A stretch of DNA of 64,000 nt from Adiantum capillus-veneris (GCA_014529385.2 CM043968.1:26363013-26427012); one strand, 5' to 3'. Positions 10,605-23,212 are shown, counted from the stretch's first letter. Notes: generated by a model from the letters alone, not told the origin. Numbers and translations: made by a program.

Positions 10605-10863
10605 CACCCCAAGCGGGGTCCTGTAGGGTTTGGGACAGCATCCCACGCAGGGTCAAGGGGCAGCAGTCCCTGTGGGCTTAGGGGCAACGCCCTGAGCCAG
10701 GTCGAGGGGCGGTAGCCCCCGCAGGGTTTGGGGCAGCGCCCCAAGCGGGGTCAAGGGGCAACAGCCCCTATGGGGTTTAAGGCAACGCCCGGAGCAAGTT
10801 AGAGAGGCAGCAGCCCCCACGGGGTTTGGGGCAGCACCCCAAGCGGGGTAAAGGGGCAAAACG
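10605..10863. repeat. GC-rich 49-bp minisatellite with internal dyads
   Basis: Unit starts (CRYCCC.RGC) lie at 10605, 10639, 10688, 10737, 10786 and 10835. The period is 49, with the first unit shortened to 34. Units contain self-complementary pieces such as GGGGCAGCGCCCC and GGGGCAACAGCCCC, which could form hairpins. The composition is sharply GC-rich against AT-rich flanks. Confidence 0.9.
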
Positions 10864-11190
10864 AAAGCAAATCGCTCAAAATTTCTAGTGAGTTTTAAGT
10901 TTTAAAGTACACGTGGCATTTTAGATAACCCTACCACAAAAACACACAGTGAACCAAGCGAAACACAGATGAAACAGGGGAGATTCGTTCTTGCACGCAG
11001 AGAGGGATTTTTTTGCTCGCACACACAAGGAAACCATAGCGCATGCAAAACACGTTGTGCATAGCACGATAGGGGCGACATCGCATTCAAAAGAGCGACA
11101 ACACAGGCAATCACAATCAAGGCTTTGACATCATAGAAAGCAGAAAACAGGGACTGTGTAAATCAAAAGCATTTGACAAGGTGCATTTCA
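10864..11190. other. Unassigned spacer
   Basis: Low-complexity A/C-rich DNA with no supported gene. A 72-codon minus-strand frame (11120-10902) shows no family signal and is left out. Confidence 0.5.
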
Positions 11191-11270
<80 letters not shown>

Positions 11271-11282
11271 TCTCACTCTCCA
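11191..11282. repeat. (CT)n microsatellite with a CTAT patch
   Basis: About 80 bp of TC dinucleotides with a tatctatctatc interruption. CA-rich simple sequence follows to about 11550. Confidence 0.95.
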
Positions 11283-11552
11283 TCTACATCAGGTTTGTAT
11301 CTTTATGTTTTGCTTTCCAAGAAACCAAAACGGTTCTCTTTCTCTGTGTTGCTTTCTTACACACACATATACATGGATGTTTTGCACACACACACAACCC
11401 ACACATAAACATAATGAACACTCCTTTCCTTCATGTTGTTCACATTCCTTGCTCTCATAAGACCCCCATACACACCAAATCACACATATTTACATAGATA
11501 CTCTATCTGTCTCTGTCTCTCTGACACATTCATATACACAAAATACAAATTT

Positions 11553-14500
11553 CTAATTCTTGCTCTATGTGGTGGATTTAGGATCTACTCATTCCACAGA
11601 CATTGTGTAAAATTACCACTGTTATGATGGCCAAGTGCTGAATGCACCTAACTTTAGGACAAGGTTAGAATGGCCAAGTGGTGGATTTAGGTGACACCAA
11701 AAATTGTATCTACAATTCAAGCCTTTGTTATAATGGCCAAGTGGTGGATCTTTGATGCCCCTACTTACCAATTCTTACTATAATTGGACAAGTGGTGGAT
11801 CTAAGGCCTACTCATCCCACAAACATTGTGTAAAATTACAAGTGTTATGATGGCTAAGTGTTGAATGCACCTACCTTTAAGACATGGCTAGAATGGCCAA
11901 GTGGTGGATCTAGGAGATACCAACAATTGGATCCACACTCCAAGCCTTGATTCTAATGACCAAGTGGTGGATCTTTGATGTATCTAATTTCCAAATTTTA
12001 GTATAAATGGCCAAGTGATGGATCTAGGATCTACTCATTCCATAGAAATTTTGTAAAATAACCAGTGTTATGATGGTCAAGTGCTGAATGCACCTAACTT
12101 TAGGACATGGTTAGAATGGCCAAGTGATGGATCTAGGTGACACCAACATTTGTATCTACAATCAAACCTTTGTTAGAATGACCAAGTTGTGGATCTTTGA
12201 TGCCCCTACTTACCAATTCTTACTCTAAATGGACAAGTGGTGGATCTACGATCTAGTCATCCCACAAACATTCTGTAAAATTACAAGTGTTATGATGGCC
12301 AAGTCTTGAATCCATCTAACTTTAAGACATGGTCAGAATGGCCAAGTGGTGGATTTAGTAGACACCAACAATTGGATCGACATGGTCAAGCCTTTGTTAT
12401 AATGGCCAAGTGGTGGATCTTTGATGCACCTACTTCCCAATTCTTAGTTTAAGTGGTGGATCTAGAATTTACTCATACCACAAAAATTGTGTAAAATTAC
12501 AAATGTTATGATGGCCAAGTGCTGAATGCACCTACCTTTAAGACATGGCTAGAACTGCCAAGTGGTGGATCTAGGAGACACCAACAGTTGGATCCACACT
12601 TCAAGCCTTAGTTCTAATGTCCAAGTGGTGGATCTTTGATGTATCTAATTCCCAAATTTTAGTATAAATGGCCAAGTGATGGATCTAGGATCTACTCATT
12701 TCACAGACATTGTGTAAAATTACCAGTGTTATAATGGCCAAGTGTTGAATGCACCTAACTTTAGGACATGGTTAGAATGGCCAAGTGTTGGATCTAAGTC
12801 ACACCAACAATTGTATCTACAATTAAATCCTTTGTTATAATGGCCAAGTGGTGGATCTTTGATGCACCTACTTACCAATTCTTACTCTAAATGAACAAGT
12901 GGTGGATCTAGGATCTACTCATATCACAAACATTGTGTAAAATTACAATTGTTATGATGGCCAAGTGATGGATCTAGGAGACACCAACAATTGGATCCAC
13001 ATTTCAAGCCTTTTTTATAATGGCCAAGTGGTGGATCTTTGATGCACCTACTTCCCAATTCTTCTTCTAAATGGCCAAGTGCTGGATCTGGAATCTACTC
13101 ATCCCACAAACATTGTATAAAATTACAAGTGTTATGATGGCCCAGTGTTGAATGCACCTACCTTTAAGACATGGGTAGAATGGCCAAGTGGTGGATCTAG
13201 GAGATACCAACAATTAGATCCAACTTCAAGCCTTGATTCTAATGACCAAGTGGTGGATCTTTGATGTGTCTAATTCCCAAATTTTAGTCTAAATGGCCAA
13301 GTGGTGGATCTAGGATCTACTCATTCCACAAAAATTGTGTAAAATTACTAGTGTTATGATGGCCAAGTGCTGAATGCACCTATCTTTAGGACATGGTTAG
13401 AATGGCCAAGTGGTGGATCTAGGTGACACCAACAATTGTATCTACAATTCAAGCCTTTGTTATAATGGCCAAGTGGTGGATCTTTCATGTCCCAACTTAC
13501 CACTTCTTACTCTAAATGGACAAGTGGTGGATCTAGGATCTAGTCATCCCACAAATATTGTGTAAAATTATAAGTGTTATGATGTCCAAGTCTTGAATCC
13601 ACCTAACTTTAAGACATGGTTAGAATGGCCAAGTGATGGATGTAGTAGACACCAACAATTGGATCCACATTTCAAGCCTTTGTTATAATGGCCAATTGGT
13701 GGATCTTTGATGCACCTAATTCGGAATTCTTACTCTAAATGGCCAAGTGGTGGATCTAGGATCTACTCATCCCACAAACATTGTGTAAAATTACATGTGT
13801 TATGATAGCCAAGTGTTTAATGCACCTACCGTTAAGACATGGCTAGAATGGCCAAGTGGTGGATCTAGGAGATACCAACAATTGGGTCCACACTTCAAGC
13901 CTTCATTCTAATGGACAAGTGGTGGATCTTTGATGTATTTAATTCCCAAATATTAGTCTAAATGGCGAAGTGGTGATTCATAATCTAGTCATCCGACAGA
14001 CATTGTGTAAAATTACAATTGTTATGATGGCCAAGTGCTGAATGCACCTAACTTTAGGACATGGTTTGAATGACCAAGTGGTCTAGGTGACACGAACAAT
14101 TGTATCTACAATTCAATCCTTTGTTATAATGTTCAAATAGTGAATCTTTCATGCACCTACTTACCAATCCTTACTCTAAATGGACAAGTGGTGGATCTAT
14201 GATCTACTCATCCCACAAACATTATGTAAAATTACAAGTGTTATGATGGCCAAGTGTTGAATCCACCTAACTGGCCAAGTGGTGGATCTAGGCGACACCA
14301 ACAGTTGGATCCACATTTAAGCCTTTGTTATAATGGCCAAGTGGTGGATCTTTGATGAACCTACTTCCCAATTCTTAGTTTAAATGGCAAATTGTTGGAT
14401 CTAGGATCTACTGATCCCATAAACATTGTGTAAAATTACAAGTGTTATGATGGCCAAGTGTTGAATGCACCTACCTTGAAGACATGGCTAGATGGCCAAG

Positions 14501-17500
14501 TGGTGGATCTAGGAGATACAACAATTGGATCCGCACTTCAAGCCTTCGTTCTAATAGACAAGTGGTGGATCTTTCATGTATCTAGTTCCCAAATTTAAAT
14601 CTGAATGACCAAGTGTTGGATCTAGGATCTAGTCATCCCACAGACATTCTGTAAAATTACAAGTGTTATAATGGCCAAGTGCTGAATCCACCTAACTTTA
14701 GGACATGGTTAGAATGACCAAGTGGTGTCTCAAGGTGACACCAACAATTGTATCTACAATTCAAGCCTTTGTTATAATGGCCAAGTAGTGCATCTTTGAT
14801 GCACCTACTTACCAATTCTTACTCTAAATGGACAAGCGGTGCATCTAGGATCTACTCATCCCACAAATGTAGTGTACAAATACAAGTTGTATGATGGACA
14901 AGTGCTAAATCCACCTAACTAGCTAGTGGTGGATGTAGGAGACACCACCAATCGGATCCACATTTCAAGCCTTTGTTATAATGGCCAAGTGGTGGATCTT
15001 TGTTCCATCTACTTTCCATTCTTAGTTTAAATGGCCAAGTGGTGGATATATAATCTACTCATCCCAAAAACATTGTGTAAAATTACAAGTGTTATGATGG
15101 CCAAGTATTGAATGCACCTAACTTTAAGACATGGCTAGAATTGCCAAGTGGTGGATCTAGGAGATATTAACAATTGGATGCACACTTCAATCCTTTGTTC
15201 TAATGGCCAAGTGGTGGATATTTGATATATCTAATTCCCAAATTTTATTCTAAATATCCAAGTGGTGGATCTAGGGTCTACTCATCCCACAAACATTGTC
15301 TAAAATTACCAATGTTATGATGGCCAAGTGTTGAATGCACCTAACTTTAGGGCATGGTTAGAATGGCCAAGTGGTGGATCTAGGTGACACCAACAATTGT
15401 ATCTACAATTCAAGCCTTTGTTATAATAGCAAGGTGGTGGATCTTCGATGCACCTACTTACCAATTCTTACTCTAAATGGACAAGTGGTGGATCTAGGAT
15501 CTACTCATCCCACAAACATTGTGTAAAATTACAAGTGTTATCATGGCCAAGTGCTGAATCCACCTACTTTAAGACATGGTTAGAATGGCCAAGTGGTGGA
15601 TCTAAATAACAGAAACAATTGTATCTACAATTCAAGCCTTTGTTATAATGGTCAAGTTGTGTATCTTTGATGTATCTAATTCCCAAATTTTAGTCTAAAT
15701 GGCCAAGTGGTGGATCTAGGATCTACTCATTCCACAAAAATTGTGTAAAATTACCAATGTTATGATGGCCAAGTGTTGAATGCACCTAACTTTAGGACAT
15801 GGTTAGAATGGCCAAGTGGTGGACAAAGTGACACCAACAATTGTATCTACAATTCAAGCCTTTGTTATAATGGCCAAGTGGTGGATCTAGGATCTAGTCA
15901 TCCCACAAACATTGTGTAAAATTACAAGTGTTATGATGGCCAAGTCTTGAATCCACCTAACTTTAAGACATGGTTAGAATGGCCAAGTGATGGATCTAAA
16001 AGACACAAACAATTGGATCCACATTTCAAGCCTTTGTTATAATGGCCAAGTGGTGGATCTAGAATCTACTCATCCCACAAACATTGTGTAAATTACAAAT
16101 GTTACGATGGCCAAGTTTTGAATGCACCTACCATTAAGACATGGCTAGAACGGCCAAGTGTTGGATCTAGGAGATACGAACAGTTGTATCCACACTTCAA
16201 GCCTTCATTTTAATAGCCAAGTGGTACATCTTTGATGTATCTAATTCCCAAATTTTAGTCTAAATGGCCAATTGATGGATCTAGGATCTACTCATTCCAC
16301 ATACATTATGTAAAATTACAAGTGTTATGATGGCCAAGTGTTGAATGCACCTAGCACTAGGACATGGTTAGAATGGCCATCTAGTGGATCTAGGTGACAC
16401 CAACAATTGTATCTACAATTCAAGACTTTGTTATAATGGCCAAGTGGTGTATCTTTGATGCACCTACTTACCAATTATTACTCCAAATGTACAAGTGGTG
16501 GATCTAGGATCTACTCATCCCACAAACATTGTGTAAAATTACAATTGTTATGATGGCCAAGTGTTGAATCCACCTAACTGGCCAAGTTATGGATCTAGGA
16601 GACACCAACAATTGGATCCACATTTCAAGCCTTTGTTATAATGGCCGAGTGGTACATCTTTGATGCACCTACTTCCCAATTCTTAGTCTAAATGACCAAG
16701 TTCTTGTTCTGGAAACTACTCATCCCACAAACATTGTGTAAAATTACAGGTGTTATGATGGCCAAGTGTTGAATGCATCTACCTTTAAGACATGGATAGA
16801 ATGGCCAAGTGGTGGATCTAGGAGATACCAACAATTAGATCCACACTTGAAACATTTATTCTAATGACCAAGTGGTGGATCTTTAATGTATCTCATTCCC
16901 AAATTTTAGTTTAAATGGCCAAGTGGTGGATCTAGGATCTACATTCCACAGACATTGTGTAGAATTACCGGTGTTATGATGGCCAAGTACTGAATGCACC
17001 TGACTTTAGGACATGGTTAGAATGGCCAAGTGGTGGATCTAGGTGACACCAACGATTGTATCTACGATTGAAGCCTTTGTTATAATGGCCAAGTGGTGTA
17101 TCTTTGATGCCCCTACTTACCAATTCTTACTCTAAATGGACAAGTGGTGGATCTAGGATCTACGCATCCCACATACATTGTATAAACAAGTGCTATGATG
17201 GCCAAGTGTTGAATCCACCTAACTTTAAGACATGGTTAGAATGGCCAAGTGGTGGATCTATGAGACTCCAACAATTGGATCCACATTTCAAGCCTTTGTT
17301 ATAATGGCCAAGTGGTGGATCTTTGATGCACCTACTTCCCAATTCTAAGTCTAAATGGCCAAGTGGTGGATCTAGAATCTACTCATCCCACAAACATTGT
17401 GTAAAATTACAAGTGTTATGATGGCCAAGTGTTGAATGCACCTACCTTTAAGACATGGCTAGAATGGCCAAGTGGTGGATCTAGGAGATACCAAAAATTG

Positions 17501-18013
17501 GATCCACACCTTAAGCCTTCGTTCTAATGCCCAAGTGGTGGATCTAGGATCTACTCAACCCACAGACATTGTCTAAAATTACCAGTGTTATGATGGCCAA
17601 GTGTTGAATGCACCTAACTTTAGGACATGGTTAGAATGGCCAGGTGGTGGATCTAGGTGACAGCCACAATTGTATCTACAATTCAAGCCTTTGTTATAAT
17701 GGTCAAGTGGTGGATCTTTGATGCACATACTTCCCAAGTGTTATAATGGCCAAGTGCTAAATGCACCTAACTTTAAGACATGGCTAGAATGGCCAAGTGG
17801 TGGATCTAGGAGACACCAACAATTGGATCCACAATTCAAGTCTTTGTTATAATGGCCAAGTGATGGATCTTTGATGCACCTACTTTCCAATTCTTAGTCT
17901 ATATGGCAAAGTAATGGATCATGTATCTACTCATCCCACAAACATTGTGTAAAATTAGAAGTGTTATGATGGCCAATTGCACCTAACTTTAAGACATGGT
18001 TAGAATGGCCAAG
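11553..18013. repeat. 223-bp satellite, left array, trimeric higher-order repeat
   Basis: Tandem units of about 223 bp each hold four sub-blocks starting AATGGCCAAGTG. They can be named by what follows: (A) ggatctactcatcccacaaa, (B) ttgaatgcacctaacttta, (C) agacaccaacaattg, (D) tttgatgcacctacttacc. Three C variants alternate: 'gtgacacc...gtatctac', 'gagacacc...ggatccacatt' and 'gagatacc...ggatccacact'. The gtgacacc variant falls at 12137, 12798, 13423, 14087, 14735 and 15384, a higher-order period of about 625-664 bp. This gives about 29 basic units. The arrays right of 24630 use different variants (tcccaattcttag; ggagacacc...ggatccacaa). Confidence 0.93.
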
Positions 18014-18420
18014 TGGTAGATATACGGTCTACACCCACCTACCAATACTTGGTTAGAATGGCCAAGTGGTGGATCTATGGTCTATCTTTCATATAAACAC
18101 TATTTAAAATTGATAGATGGTGAGCGTAGGGGAAACCAACCATTGCATCCACCTTACAAAAGTTGGTTAGAATGGCAAAGTGGTTTATCTTGGATGCACC
18201 CACCTTTGAAAGTTTGACTAGAATGGCCAAATAGTGAATGTAGTATCTACCTCTCCTACATACTTTATTTGAAAATTTAATGTGATGGATCTATATACAC
18301 CAACAATTGTACCCACCCTTCAAAGACTTACTTAGAATGGCCAAGTGGTGGATCTTTAATGCACCCACCTTTCAAGGCTTGGTTAGAATGGACAAGTGGT
18401 GGATCTAAGATGGATACAAT
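18014..18420. repeat. Worn satellite edge
   Basis: The sub-block core persists (GGCCAAGTGGTGGATCT near 18061, 18341 and 18391), but spacing and inter-core sequence are irregular. The usual 223-bp order is lost. This is the typical decay at an array boundary. Confidence 0.75.
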
Positions 18421-18697
18421 CTTGAAAATTTATCTCAAATGGTTTAATTTAAAGGATTCAAGATGACCTACCTTGAAAAAATTATTATAGATGACTTATG
18501 GGATCTAAGATACACCTACTTTGGCTATCAAATGTCTAAATTGGATATTATTTGAGTTTCGAATCTAAAAGTCTTGAAGAGAGTAATTAAACGTTATGTG
18601 TCAATTTAATTTATACGCTTTCAAAGTGTTATTACATTCAATGTGTCATTATAGATTCTAACTAGTTATTTGTGTTTTTTGTGATTTCAAAGAAAAA
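18421..18697. other. Spacer upstream of the DGQH pseudogene
   Basis: AT-rich and without repeat cores. It could contain the promoter of the downstream gene, but I see no clear TATA box. Confidence 0.4.
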
Positions 18698-19871
18698 ATG
18701 GTTCAAAAACAAAAATCTGTGACGGTTCTTGTTAATATTGACTTTGCAAGTGATGAGAAGAGATAATGGTACTTAGACGTTTATGGAGTGCAAGGTGCAC
18801 AATTTTATAAAGTGCATGTCTTTGTGGCTAGTGACAAAGATGAGAATAGATTTGATGATCTAGGACAGGTAGTCTCTGCAAGTGTTTCAACAGTTGAAGG
18901 ACATCCTAACATTGAGTGCATTAACATTGGGATACCTGGAAATACTGAATACCAACTATTGGCAAATTCCTATGTCATTGAAAAAATGGTCAAAGACAAA
19001 GAAGAGAATGTTTTCACGCGGTTGGGATGTTAATGAAGATTTATTTGATATCACTGCAAATAGGCTACAAGATGCAATTATTATTGCATTGAAAGGCAAG
19101 CAAGTGAAGAATAATAAATCAATTAAGAAGACCACAACCAAAAAGACAAGGGGTGTTACAACAGTTGGTGTTTCAAATGTAGATAAGACCATTTTGAGAT
19201 CAAAGGACACAAGCAATCAAACCTTATTAAGGTTTGTGGAGCATGATCGCTTAGAGAACGAGGTCCAAAAAGCAAAGAAGAGTGCTACAGGAGGCATGGA
19301 AAAGTATTCGGCATACTTCCCTTTCAAGTTTAAGGAATACGAGATTCCCGTCACTAATTGTTTTCTTGCTCATGATCATTATAATTGTCGTCAGCTAAAG
19401 CCTGATCAAGTACAAAATTGTATGCTCTTCTTTGGAGCAAGTGCAAATCGGCCTTCATCATGTGCTTACCTAATTCCTATAAAGAATTGTGGCCAAAAGT
19501 CTGGAGTTCCAATTACACGTACTGAGGTAGAAGAAGAAAGACTTGTTGACTACAAGTTTTGGATCATTGATGGACAACACTCAATTTATGCAGCCAAAAT
19601 TTTAAGATTTCAAGAAATGAAAAAGGATGGTGGCTCCCAGGATCTAATACAAGTTTATGAGAAAAGAAAGGCCCGGATTGTTGTAGATGCATCCCCAGAA
19701 GTTGCAACAACCATATCAGCCATAGCAAATGAGGAGGTCAAGGTACTATATGTTAAACAACCTTACAGTGACATTCTCAAGCATCTTCGCAGTCAGTGGA
19801 TATTTCAAAAACGCCCATCACGTCCAAAAATTGGTGAAAAGGAAGGTGCAGAATCTTGCACACCTTGGGAT

Positions 19872-19958
19872 GTAAGTTTTCTTTTTCTTTCTCCCTCGTG
19901 GTTATATAATGATAAAACAACAAAAATTCTTAGATTTAATTTGTTTTGGTTTTGCAAG
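19872..19958 (+). other. Probable intron in the DGQH pseudogene
   Basis: The donor GTAAGTTTTC follows codons for PWD. The candidate acceptor is TTTTGCAAG after a T-rich stretch. The frame across the junction does not resolve cleanly: the best downstream reading (FLKMARISVGASFITKQAH) needs a different phase. Either the exact acceptor or a later indel is uncertain. Confidence 0.4.
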
Positions 19959-20065
19959 CATTTCTTAAAATGGCAAGGATTTCTGTTGGTGCATCATTCA
20001 TCACCAAACAAGCTCATATGGTCACTTACTCTAATCCTATTTATGATCGATGATTGAAGATCATA

Positions 20066-20072
20066 GAGCAAT

Positions 20073-20114
<42 letters not shown>
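20066..20114 (+). repeat. (GA)n microsatellite within coding-like sequence
   Basis: Pure GA repeat, in frame with the surrounding coding-like sequence, where it would encode alternating Arg-Glu. It probably expanded after the gene died. Confidence 0.9.
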
Positions 20115-20117
<3 letters not shown>

Positions 20118-21283
20118 AGAAGCCAACGGCCACAGTTTTTAGATATTTGCGTTGTCTAGAGGAAGATGAAGTAGAAAAGATTCAAACAGAAATAGAGAGT
20201 GGAATGATTGTTTTGTCTAAGGGTGCAAAGGACACACCATGTGTAATGGACATGACTGATCGTATCAAGTAGCTAAAACAAGATCAAATTATTCAGGATG
20301 AGCTGCTTGAGCAATTCAATTTTCTCAATGAGGAGAATCCATGTGAAAATTGGGAGAAGCTTTCTACCACATACAACATTAATGATGTTGTTTAGTCCCA
20401 TTTCTTGACACTCTATGATACTTGGCTGACATCAGAACTACTACGTGGTACAAAGAAGATTGATTTTCCTAAAGAGGCAAGAAAATATATCCAATGGACG
20501 ATCAACATTGTGAAAGACAAAGCAGATTCAATTATAGATCTTGCATGGTCTATATATGTTGTCAGTCTTCAAATGGAGGGAAGATCTTACTTAGAGCTCC
20601 ATCTAAACAACCATATCCCTATAGGATTGTGTATCTTGGACAACACACGTGATTTAGAGAGCAATCTATGATGGTCAATTGAAAGATTCAAAGATCTCAT
20701 AGATGGAATTATGGCTATTGCAAGTGGGTCCACAGAACCAAAATGTGCGATCCTTTCTTTTTTGAATAATAAAGACTATGTGCGGTTACAGTTTGCTTTG
20801 CAAAGTATGACAAACATGGTCAAAATACAATTTGTTGGGGCATTGCACAATGTGAAGCATTTGGAATTTACTGGTGCTATAGAATTCTTCACCACACTTG
20901 TGTTCTTGAGCAAGGGAGATGCCTTTGAGGGACTTATTAGTTCTTCAAATCTACGGATAGAATCCATAATACTAGATGCAGGGCACCTTGATCTAGATTT
21001 TGGAAGTGTGAGTCAATTGTCAGATGTCGAGTTTCTACAACTCAAGAAGGAGCTGACAATCAAGCAATGCATTCAAAAGTATTGCAATAAAGATTTAAAG
21101 CTTATTGACATGTTCAGTGATGGCTACATGACAAGGTTGGGACTCAAGCAGAAAAGGGAAGTGTTATGCCTTGTGGACAATATTGATGACCAAAGAAGGC
21201 TTCAAACAAGACTTTTGAGCTTTGCAAATCAGCATGATGATGTCAAAACATGGGCAAAACTTCAAAGTGATCAATTAGTTTAG

Positions 21284-21782
21284 CCCATTGATGACCAAGG
21301 AGTATCAAATATGGTAGGAGCATCAACAAGTGAGATACCCATATTAGTTAGCAGACTTTTTGAAGCTTGAAGCAAGTATGAGCTAAGCTTCTATACCCAC
21401 TTGTCATGCAATTAAGCTTTTTAGTTTGAAATAAGTTTGATATCGTTTTTTAAACATGTAATGATAGTTTCATCATGTATATTGTCAAGTATATTAATCA
21501 TTGATTTAAGATCTTTGACTTTAATTTTGCTCAAAGTTATCATGCAATGAACCTTTTCTTAATAGTTTAAAATTGTAGGAAAGATAAATCATTACTTATT
21601 ACATCAATAATTTGAAGTAACATATCTACTAAAAAATATTTTAATGTAAATTGGCATACAAAAAATTGATTCTTTACTACGTTGAAGTGATACTTCATGA
21701 CATAAAAAACTTAACTAAAACATATAATCTATAGTGTTTGACATTTTTTAACCAAAATATGTTAAACTTTTTTTTTTTGCAG
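21284..21782 (+). other. Intron or intergenic spacer before the SET-like exon
   Basis: AT-rich with no coding signal. It ends in a strong acceptor, a run of nine or more T then GCAG at 21779-21782, so at least its right part was an intron. No donor could be fixed with confidence. Confidence 0.5.
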
Positions 21783-22339
21783 ACTCAAAAATGATGAGAG
21801 ATATTAAAAGACAATGTCTTTCACATTATGTGTGGCATGATGATCCTCTTGGTATACAAACTTTTCCCATTCCAAAGGATAAAGTCTTTGAGATAAGTGG
21901 TATTATCTTTGAAGTACGAGCTTCCAATACACAAGGAGCTAGTTATGGGCTTTTTGTACATACACATCTTCAAAAGGGTATGACTATTCTCCATTATGGC
22001 GGTGATAAGTATTTCCATGATACTTGGAAGAAGTTGTGCAAGATATCTCCAAGGGCATCTAGGTACTCACTTCTGGAGGATCCAACTGTCAATTGTGTGG
22101 ACGATGAGATATATATTGTTGGTGATATAGAAGATGGAAAATTGGCAGGATATATAAATAGTACTCATGGTCTAAGTATGAGCCCAAATGTATGTTATAC
22201 TTTTGATCCCAATTTTCCACCTTGGCATAAATCCATTACAACACAAATTAGCTTGGATAAATGTGGCTATGTTTGTGTTGAAACACTACGCCACATAGAA
22301 AGTGGTGAAGAGCTTCTTGCAGAATATGAATTTACCTAG
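21783..22339 (+). CDS. SET-domain-like protein (exon with intact frame)
   Basis: One intact frame gives 182 residues from ATG 21791, just after the splice acceptor. Residues 34-60 (FEISGIIFEVRAS, then GASYGLFVHTHL) match the start of a SET fold, where 'G.GLFA' is usual. Residues 121-137 (YINSTHGLSMSPNVCY) correspond to the N-H-x-x-PN-C substrate/cofactor motif. Residues 170-181 (ESGEELLAEYEF) match the closing 'I..GEEL..DY'. The canonical NH of the cofactor motif is NS here, and the post-SET cysteines are absent, so methyltransferase activity is doubtful. It could be the last exon of the upstream gene or a separate gene. It is the best-preserved non-retroviral coding unit in the window. Confidence 0.6.
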
Positions 22340-23094
22340 CATCACTCAAATCTCATGATAAAGTCGCTTATATGAAAGTTATTGATAATCTATTTGAAAC
22401 CGACTCATTACTGAGTATGTATCATGATAAACACCGTGGGTTTTGATGGCATTGCCATGTTATGCAATGAATACTTTATTTCATACAAAAATCTGTTCCT
22501 AAAGTGATATCCATAGGATTTCACAAGATTTTTGGAGCTTTCATAATAATGCTCTATTTCAAAGTTCATGTATCATGTTAAACATAATCCATACAAGAAT
22601 TTGTATTTCATTGTACATATTTTATCAAAGCATAAACTTATGCATTAGAAATTTATGTAGTAGTTCATTTTGAATGCATTTTTTATATTGTACCGTTAAG
22701 AATATCCCAATAGTGGATTTTGGATTTATCAAACCCATGTAAAACCTGTTTAGAATAGCTAGAAGTTAAGTAAGGATGCGCTTTTCCATCCATACCTTGC
22801 GTAAAGTGTCTTGATGGTGGATTGAAAATTTCCTTGCTCCTCTCAAGAACTTTTTTCGATTGGACAACTGGCAGATCTAGGATGCACCCACATTTACACA
22901 ATGTTCTTTGAATGAAAAAGTACTAGTTTATTGAGTGCACCAACCACCCTTCCACAACTTGTTTGGAATGTTTGGTTTAAAATGCTACCACCTTCTAAAA
23001 CTTGTTTAGAATGGCCAAATGGTAATTCTAAGTTTCACTCGTTTGTCTTTTGGTTACTTAAAAGCGCCAAGTTATCGGTATACATTTCTCCTCC
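22340..23094. other. Spacer with two worn satellite cores
   Basis: AT-rich 3' flank of the SET-like gene to about 22680. The rest holds irregular sequence with two degraded cores (TTGGACAACTGGCAGATCT near 22859 and GAATGGCCAAATGG near 23009). I see no gene. Confidence 0.6.
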
Positions 23095-23212
23095 CATTTT
23101 TAGGATGGACTTTGAATCTTCATTGGTTCTACGCACACAACCAACACAAACAATTTCATTGTCAAGTACCATGTGCACTTTTTTTCCAAATTCAAAGTCC
23201 ATCCTAAAAATG
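23095..23212. repeat. 23-bp perfect inverted repeat with 72-bp loop
   Basis: The left arm is at 23095-23117 (starts CATTTTTAGGATGGAC). The right arm at 23190-23212 is its exact reverse complement. The arms include the splice acceptor and first codons of the duplicated DUF8039-like exon. Both strands therefore read 'FRMDFE'. Confidence 0.9.
23120..23203 (-). pseudogene. Second copy of the DUF8039-like exon 5' end
   Basis: The minus-strand reading after TTTTTAG gives MDFEFGKKVHMVLDNEIVCV and a short RT.EDS tail. It aligns with 8151-8060 (MGFEYGEKVYMVLDNEIVGI). The exon is cut short after about 28 codons. Beyond its acceptor, both copies continue into tandem arrays whose first core is preceded by CATAGCTTGGACAAGTGGT. 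Confidence 0.75.

Larger units (their letters stand above)
18698..21283 (+). pseudogene. Broken gene with IDGQH motif (ParB/DndB-like, tentative)
   Basis: Reading from ATG 18698: an N-terminal part with TAA at 18764; a one-base frameshift near 19018; a long coding stretch to about 19871; a GTAAGT donor at 19872; and further coding pieces at 19959-20050, 20051-20272, 20273-20671 and 20672-21283, broken by TGA and TAG. The central part has FFGASANRPSSCAYLIPI and then FWIIDGQHSIYAAK (DGQH at 19569-19580). IDGQHRxxA is the signature of DndB/DGQHR-type ParB-like folds, and here S replaces R. Later parts are rich in charged helices. A (GA)n run (20066-20114) encodes an RE repeat. I do not recognise the protein beyond this motif. 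It sits just upstream of a SET-like exon in the same orientation, which suggests one transcription unit or a shared transposon. Confidence 0.5.

Noticed and set aside
11173-11460. Frames through the second (CT)n tract.
   Set aside because: Simple-sequence translation with no family signal.
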